The position numbers were made by a program, and so were the translations under genes. Of a stretch of 64,000 nucleotides of DNA, positions 59,270 through 64,000 are shown in pieces (the first letter of the stretch is position 1; each line of letters opens with the position of its first letter). The stretch spans positions 23,777 to 87,776 of the forward strand of contig DATDWP010000016.1 in assembly GCA_035289625.1 (NCBI GenBank), written 5' to 3'. The DNA is from UBA10205 sp035289625. GTDB lineage: Archaea; Iainarchaeota; Iainarchaeia; Iainarchaeales; Iainarchaeaceae. A model generated the notes under the pieces. It searched no databases. It worked only from the letters and a program-made list of their open reading frames with translations, and was not told the origin of the DNA.

Positions 59270-59974
59270 ATGGATAAAAAACAGGTTGTGCAGGCACTAA
59301 AGTACGCCCGTGATCTTAGCAAGAAAAGGAAATTCGAACAATCCTTTGAATTCATAATAAATTTCAAGGGTGTTGATTTCAAAAAAGCAGAGAACAGAAT
59401 AGAACTTGATGTAAAATTACCGCACTCAACCGGAAAGCAAGCCGATGTCAAGACACTTGTTTTTGTAAAAGACCCAAATTTTGCGCAGGAAATAAAATCC
59501 AAAGTCTCACGCATTATAATGGATGAAGAAATACCAAACATCAAGAAAAAGGATGTTGACCTGCTTTTGCGCGACTATGACCAGTTCTTAGCTGAAGGTG
59601 GGGCGATTTTAACAGTTGCAAAATATTTAGGGCAGCAGCTTGCGCCAAAAGGAAAAATGCCAAAGCCACTCCAGCCCTCTGTTGCAAGCCTTGAACAGGC
59701 ACTAAAAAATGTGAGTACTTTTACAAAAGTCACAAACAAGAAAGGCAAATTCATGCCGGTAATCCATGTGATGGTCGGAAAAGAAGGGTTCAAGGATGAG
59801 AGCGTTGCTGAAAATATTATGGAAATATACAGTTCCGTGCTAGGAAGTTTACCTGCAAAAGAAGGGAACTTCAAATCCACTTATGTAAAGCTCACAATGG
59901 GCATTCCAATAAAAATCGGGGAGAAATATGAAGCTCAAGCCGCGCAAAAGCCGCTTAAGGGGGAGAGCAAATGA
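59270..59974 (+). CDS. rpl1: 50S ribosomal protein uL1
   Basis: A 234-residue protein forming the L1 stalk. KKRKFEQSFEFIINFKGVDFKK and LPHSTGKQADVKTLVFV near the N-terminus and the GKMPKPLQP segment in the middle domain fit the family. In archaea uL1 also represses its own operon by binding its mRNA. The start follows a structured leader and GGTAGG. It overlaps rpl10 by four bases. Confidence 0.96.
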   Translation: MDKKQVVQALKYARDLSKKRKFEQSFEFIINFKGVDFKKAENRIELDVKLPHSTGKQADVKTLVFVKDPNFAQEIKSKVSRIIMDEEIPNIKKKDVDLLLRDYDQFLAEGGAILTVAKYLGQQLAPKGKMPKPLQPSVASLEQALKNVSTFTKVTNKKGKFMPVIHVMVGKEGFKDESVAENIMEIYSSVLGSLPAKEGNFKSTYVKLTMGIPIKIGEKYEAQAAQKPLKGESK

Positions 59975-60828
59975 CATCACATACCCGAAAATGGAAAGAA
60001 GCACAATTTGCCGAGCTAAAGGATCTAGTTTCAAAATACACAATCATTGCAGTTGCAGACATTAGAATGTTTCCGGCAGCGCTATTCCAGCAAATCAGAA
60101 AAAAATTGCACGGAAGGGCAGTTGTTCGGGTCTCTAAAACAAAGGTAATCAAAAAAGCACTTGAGAGCGCCGGCAATTCATCGCTTCTAAAGGATTTTGC
60201 AGCAGCAAACTGCGCAGTCATATTTACCCACATGAACCCATTTGAACTATTTTCTTTTTTGAAAAAGAATAAAGGCAAAGTTGCGGCAAAAGTGGGGGCA
60301 ATAACAGAAGAGGATATTGTAATTCCGGCAGGCGACACGGGCCTTCCTCCGGGGCCGGCTCTTAGCGATCTAAAAGGAGCCGGGTTAAAAGTTGCAGTAC
60401 AGGGGGCAACGATTGCAATAATGGAAGATAAGGTTGTAACAAAAGCAGGGGAAGCGGTTTCAGCCCCAGTTGCCGGCACGCTTGCAAAATTGAACATCAT
60501 GCCATTTAAAGTGGGAATGAAACTTGTTGCAGCACTTGAAAAAAACCAGATATTCAAATCAGATGTACTAGATATTGACACCGATAAGGTATTTGCAAAT
60601 TTTATGGCAGCGCACAAAGGGGCATTCAACCTAGCGTTCAATGCAACAATTACAAACAGCGCAACAATAGAGCTGCTTTTGCAAAAATCATTCAGGGATT
60701 CAAAATCAGTTGCACTTGAGGGCAATTTCTTAACCTCTGCAACAGTTGGCGATGTGCTGGCAAAAGCAGCGCGCACAGCAAAAGAGATCAAATCCCATGT
60801 AAAAGATACTACAGTGGAGGGCGCTTAA
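59971..60828 (+). CDS. rpl10: 50S ribosomal protein uL10 (P0)
   Basis: A 285-residue protein starting MTSHTRKWKEAQF, with the rRNA-binding N-terminal domain (VVRVSKTKVIKKAL) and the extended archaeal middle domain (VIPAGDTGLPPGPAL). The C-terminal helices bind P1 dimers; the tail ends DTTVEGA and lacks the long acidic hinge of many P0 proteins. ATGA overlap with rpl1 indicates coupling. Confidence 0.95.
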   Translation: MTSHTRKWKEAQFAELKDLVSKYTIIAVADIRMFPAALFQQIRKKLHGRAVVRVSKTKVIKKALESAGNSSLLKDFAAANCAVIFTHMNPFELFSFLKKNKGKVAAKVGAITEEDIVIPAGDTGLPPGPALSDLKGAGLKVAVQGATIAIMEDKVVTKAGEAVSAPVAGTLAKLNIMPFKVGMKLVAALEKNQIFKSDVLDIDTDKVFANFMAAHKGAFNLAFNATITNSATIELLLQKSFRDSKSVALEGNFLTSATVGDVLAKAARTAKEIKSHVKDTTVEGA

Positions 60829-60855
60829 CTACTAAGCTAACCGAGGTGAAAAGCA

Positions 60856-61161
60856 ATGGAGTACGTATATGCAGCAATGCTCTTGCACTCTGCAAAGAAG
60901 GAAATAAACGAGGCAACAGTAAAAAAAGTCCTTGACGCAGCAGGAATTAGCGCTGATGAATCAAGGATAAGAGCACTCGTGGCTTCTCTAAAAGATATAA
61001 ATATAGATGAAGCAATCCAGAAAGCGGCAGTAGCAGCTCCAGTCGCAGCAGCGCCAGCAAGCGCAGCAGCAGGCGGAGAGGCAAAGAAAGAAGCAAAGCC
61101 GGAAGATACCAAGAAGAATGAAGAGGAAGCAGCTGCAGGCCTAGGAAGCTTGTTTGGATAG
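60856..61161 (+). CDS. rpl12: Ribosomal protein P1 (archaeal L12)
   Basis: A 101-residue protein starting MEYVYAAMLLHSAKKEINEATV, with an N-terminal dimerisation domain, an Ala-rich hinge (about residues 60-75), an acidic stretch and the GLGSLFG terminus that binds translation factors. GAGGTGA precedes the ATG. It ends the rpl1-rpl10-rpl12 operon; a T-rich stretch at 61178-61195 may terminate transcription. Confidence 0.96.
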   Translation: MEYVYAAMLLHSAKKEINEATVKKVLDAAGISADESRIRALVASLKDINIDEAIQKAAVAAPVAAAPASAAAGGEAKKEAKPEDTKKNEEEAAAGLGSLFG

Positions 61162-61336
61162 ATCAGTTCTATCCTTGCTTTTCTTTTTTTTATTTTAGCT
61201 AGTTGTAGGACAGTCGAATTTCTACTTGCCAAATTCTAGAGGTCGGCTGAATAAAAACCATGCTGCCAGGCCTTCAAATGAGCCTAGTGGTTTTTTAGGG
61301 TTCTCTTAAAATTGTTAGTAGAATTAATCTCTCTCA

Positions 61337-63586
61337 CTATTGTTTTTTCCCTCTTTTACTTTTCACTTGCTTTGCAATGTCCCTAATTCCCTTATGCGCC
61401 TTTGGCTTTTTTGAACTGTGTGTAAAGGCCCTTTTGTTAGGAAGAGTGCTGATTTTTTTTAGATCAGTTCTGAGCTTTTCAATATCCGATAAATACTCAT
61501 TGGATTTTTGCTCAAATTCCTTTCTTGTAATTATCCCTTCATTTAACCTTGCGCGCAAGAGGGCAAGCCTCTCTTTATATGAATCTATTTCGGAATGTTT
61601 GCTATCCGCTGCAATAATATTACCTGCAAGCTCTTTTCGTTGCGCTTCCAAATCCACTGTTCCCTTGCGGTGAATTGCCCCAACTAGCAGTAGTGAGAGG
61701 GCAAGAGTAATTGCAACCAAGAATAATCCACCTGCTATTAAAATGAAACCATTTTGCGAACTGCTCTGAGAATTAAAAGGGTTTCTTGACCCGGATAGCA
61801 CATCCTGGCTGCTTAGCACAGGTTCATTTTCATAAGCAAGGCTCACTTCACTTGATGCTGTAAATATTTGCCCGGCTAGAGTTGCAAGGCCAATTCCGCT
61901 GCGAAGGTTTTCAGAAGCATTTTCCGAAAAACCCTGCTGTTCATAATAATTTGCCGCTGCAAGGAAATATTTGGCATGATCCAAATAAAGTGATGCCCAC
62001 CCAGAGTTTGAAGATGAAAAAATTGAATCATCAAGATTTTTTATTTTGGCCTCTAGTGTTTCTTTGAGTTCCTTTTGATCCATACCCTGGACCGTTTTTT
62101 GGGCTTCTGCAAGGGCCATAGCCGACGCCGCATCAAAATACGATGCCTCAAACCATCCGGAATCCTTCTCTTCGCGCGCTGAATTTACCCTTCTTTCAAT
62201 GTCCTCTTTTTGTGAATCGTCATTTATGGAATTTAGATCTATGAGGGCGGCAGCAATTAAAGGATCCATTGCAGTTTCAAACTGATCTGTCCTATTCACA
62301 TATTCTGTGGCGCCTTTTGAGAGGTTGTAGAAATCCTTTGAAACATCAAGCCAGGCAACTGCAAATGCATAATCCTGCACATTTGCAATTTCAGCAGAAT
62401 CCTGTTCCGATTCGCTTGCTCCGACAACAATGGTTTTTGTGCTCATTAATTTATCGACTGTAATAGTTGCATATGTATGCCTTTGCTGGGCAGAAGCGTG
62501 CCATTCAATCCCATTTTTTGGCAATGGCCCGTCTAAATCATTTTTGAAACTCTCAAGCTCTCTTTTCATATCAATTAGCCGCAGATCAAGCGATGTAGAA
62601 TCATCTTGCAAGAGTTCGGGGTTTGATGCAACTTCCTTTACAACTATTGCATTCACGCGCGAGAGGAATGCAAAATTTGCGGCAGAATAGAGGTAGTTTT
62701 GCTCATTTAAAATCTCGGCACGTGAGAGGGCCTGTTCCGAATTGTTCAAAACCTCAAGCAGGGCATGCGTTACAGTAGCATCTTCCAGAAGAGAAGATGA
62801 AAGGGCGGTTCTGGCTTCTGAAGTTACTTGTTTTGTTTCTGCAATGTAATTTGATGTAAGGGTTTTGAAGGGGGCAAGGCCTTGTTTTAGTGAAATTTTT
62901 TCCGGGACAAATTCAGGCACAGATCCGCTTGCCGAGCTATTCACATCGATTTTTTCAATATCTGCATGGGCAAAATTTATGGCCTGCTCTATTGTTTGCA
63001 CCTCTGCTACCTTCATGTCCCAATTTTGCGGAGCATACTCTAAAATATTAACGCTGCGCACACCTTCCGGAAGCTTTACAGTTTGTATAGCCTCCCCTTT
63101 TGGTATCAAAAAAAGCTTTGTCCCGGTTTTGCTCGCTTCGCGCGCCTTTTCAAATACGCCTCCCACAGGACCCACCCTTCCTTCGGGAGTAATTGTTCCT
63201 GTAATGCTGACATTGTCAGGAAAATCCCTGTCAGTTAGCATTGAAACTACAAGAAGTGTCATTGCGGCCCCGGCGCTAGGCCCATCGACAACCGAGGCAG
63301 TGGAATTTATTGTGAATTTGTAATCATACGAATCCCACCTATTGTAGAATTTTTTTGCAACATTTATCGCTGTTTTTTCGGCGTTCTGTGTAGAGGTCCC
63401 AACAAGCGGGGTCACAGCGCTCCACACTTTCCCGCTTCCGGGCTCTATTTTAATGTCAAGGGTAGCAACAAGCCCCTCGCCTTCACTTGTTACGGCGTAT
63501 ATTTTCATCGAATCTGATTGCACTATTGCCGATACACTTGAGACAAAGAGCAGCAAAAAAAGCGCGGTTGCAATAAAACGATCCAT
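61337..63586 (-). CDS. Membrane-anchored secreted Lon-type (S16) protease
   Basis: A 749-residue protein with a signal peptide (about 1-20), an S16 protease domain (about 25-210) and a long helical extracytoplasmic region (about 225-620). The catalytic dyad is S104 in DGPSAG and K147 in GGVFEKA. A transmembrane helix near 640-665 is followed by a cytoplasmic coiled coil with a SHOCT-like LLRARLNEGIITRKEFEQK and a basic C-terminus. There is no AAA+ module, so it is not a normal LonB; the protease domain is outside the cell. Substrates are unknown. It is transcribed toward rpl12. Confidence 0.82.
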   Translation of the reverse strand: MDRFIATALFLLLFVSSVSAIVQSDSMKIYAVTSEGEGLVATLDIKIEPGSGKVWSAVTPLVGTSTQNAEKTAINVAKKFYNRWDSYDYKFTINSTASVVDGPSAGAAMTLLVVSMLTDRDFPDNVSITGTITPEGRVGPVGGVFEKAREASKTGTKLFLIPKGEAIQTVKLPEGVRSVNILEYAPQNWDMKVAEVQTIEQAINFAHADIEKIDVNSSASGSVPEFVPEKISLKQGLAPFKTLTSNYIAETKQVTSEARTALSSSLLEDATVTHALLEVLNNSEQALSRAEILNEQNYLYSAANFAFLSRVNAIVVKEVASNPELLQDDSTSLDLRLIDMKRELESFKNDLDGPLPKNGIEWHASAQQRHTYATITVDKLMSTKTIVVGASESEQDSAEIANVQDYAFAVAWLDVSKDFYNLSKGATEYVNRTDQFETAMDPLIAAALIDLNSINDDSQKEDIERRVNSAREEKDSGWFEASYFDAASAMALAEAQKTVQGMDQKELKETLEAKIKNLDDSIFSSSNSGWASLYLDHAKYFLAAANYYEQQGFSENASENLRSGIGLATLAGQIFTASSEVSLAYENEPVLSSQDVLSGSRNPFNSQSSSQNGFILIAGGLFLVAITLALSLLLVGAIHRKGTVDLEAQRKELAGNIIAADSKHSEIDSYKERLALLRARLNEGIITRKEFEQKSNEYLSDIEKLRTDLKKISTLPNKRAFTHSSKKPKAHKGIRDIAKQVKSKRGKKQ

Positions 63587-63649
63587 TTTCTCTCCTTCTT
63601 AACATATTTAGCTAGTATTGGGGCTTTAAATCTTTTCAATATTTTAGTT

Positions 63650-64000
63650 TTATTCTTCCCCGCTATCTTGCGCCTCTACATCCTCTTGGGCCTGTTGCAC
63701 ATTTTGAATGGCATTTCCTTTTTTTAAGCGCAGCCCAATTACCGAACTCTTATGCTTATTCATGGCAACCCCAACTATTTGGTCGGCTTGATTTATTACC
63801 GAATCATTATGGCTAATTGTAATGAATTGGCTAGTTGAACTCTGGCCGCGAATCATCTTACCAACTTTTACTGAATTCTCCTTATCAAGTGCTGCATCCA
63901 CTTCGTCGAATATGTAAAATGGGGCCGGTTCAAATGACTGTATTGCAAATAAAAAAGCTAGGGCTGTTAGGGACTTTTCCCCCCCGCTCATCGCATCTAT
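63650..64000 (-). CDS. smc: Chromosome segregation protein SMC (C-terminal part)
   Basis: The last 116 residues of an SMC ATPase, cut by the window edge. LSGGEKSL-type signature (here MSGGEKSLTALAF), Walker B YIFDEVDAALD and the D-loop/H-loop ITISHND are intact. Full-length SMC is about 1100-1200 residues, so most of the gene lies beyond 64000. The tail ends in an acidic, Gln-rich stretch. Confidence 0.93.
   Translation of the reverse strand: MDAMSGGEKSLTALAFLFAIQSFEPAPFYIFDEVDAALDKENSVKVGKMIRGQSSTSQFITISHNDSVINQADQIVGVAMNKHKSSVIGLRLKKGNAIQNVQQAQEDVEAQDSGEE

Overview
The window looks like chromosome from a low-GC archaeon, probably of the DPANN superphylum. A Diapherotrites- or Micrarchaeota-like lineage is my inference from gene content and was not tested. 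Archaeal markers are an intron-containing tRNA-Ser, an archaeal-type SRP RNA, Sec61-gamma/SecE, Spt5 with a KOW domain, ribosomal proteins uL11, uL1, uL10 (P0) and P1, a proteasome-activating nucleotidase, two FtsZ paralogs, and TATA-like boxes about 25 bases upstream of many start codons, suggesting leaderless mRNAs. GuaA, PRPP synthase, a class II ribonucleotide reductase and a GlcNAc-phosphate pathway argue against an extremely reduced parasite.

Layout. 0-4 kb: a heme-type membrane protein, an MNT/HEPN toxin-antitoxin pair, an intron-bearing tRNA-Ser, a tRNA-dihydrouridine synthase and thioredoxin. 4-10 kb: adenosylcobalamin-dependent ribonucleotide reductase with two inteins, each placed immediately before a conserved catalytic cysteine. 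10-17 kb: membrane acyltransferase-like protein, DEAD-box helicase, an operon of a His-rich membrane protein, CcdA and a free-standing ATP-cone, a DUF475/TerC-like protein and a cation/proton antiporter. 17-21 kb: two tandem cysteine-repeat lipoproteins and tRNA-Asn. 21-31 kb: a lone nucleotidyltransferase, SRP RNA, FtsZ2-like, site-2 protease, PAN, a CAP-like secreted protein and a third cysteine-repeat lipoprotein. 31-42 kb: GuaA, tRNA-Ala beside a hairpin cluster, PRC-barrel protein, PD-(D/E)XK nuclease, two more ferric-reductase-like membrane proteins and a HerA-like ATPase whose P-loop is split by a third intein. 42-50 kb: glmS-glmM-acetyltransferase operon divergent from an HTH regulator with an S-layer-like domain, small membrane proteins, tRNA-Ser and a HAD protein beside a winged-helix regulator. 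50-54 kb: a large adhesin- or tail-fibre-like gene broken by a C-tract frameshift and an in-frame stop. 54-64 kb: prs operon, ftsZ1-secE-spt5-rpl11, a VapBC module, rpl1-rpl10-rpl12 with a hairpin-rich leader, a membrane-anchored Lon-type protease and the 3' part of smc.

Themes. Cys-rich secreted proteins coexist with CcdA, thioredoxin and three heme-type membrane proteins, consistent with active disulfide and redox chemistry at the cell surface. The glm operon and the S-layer-domain regulator suggest a link between envelope state and amino-sugar supply. Selfish or conflict elements (three inteins, MNT/HEPN, VapBC) sit in or near essential genes. The most interesting leads are the phase-variation-like adhesin, the S-layer-domain regulator with operator-like palindromes, the hairpin-rich rpl1 leader, and AAAAGAAAA-type inverted repeats found next to or inside tRNA genes.
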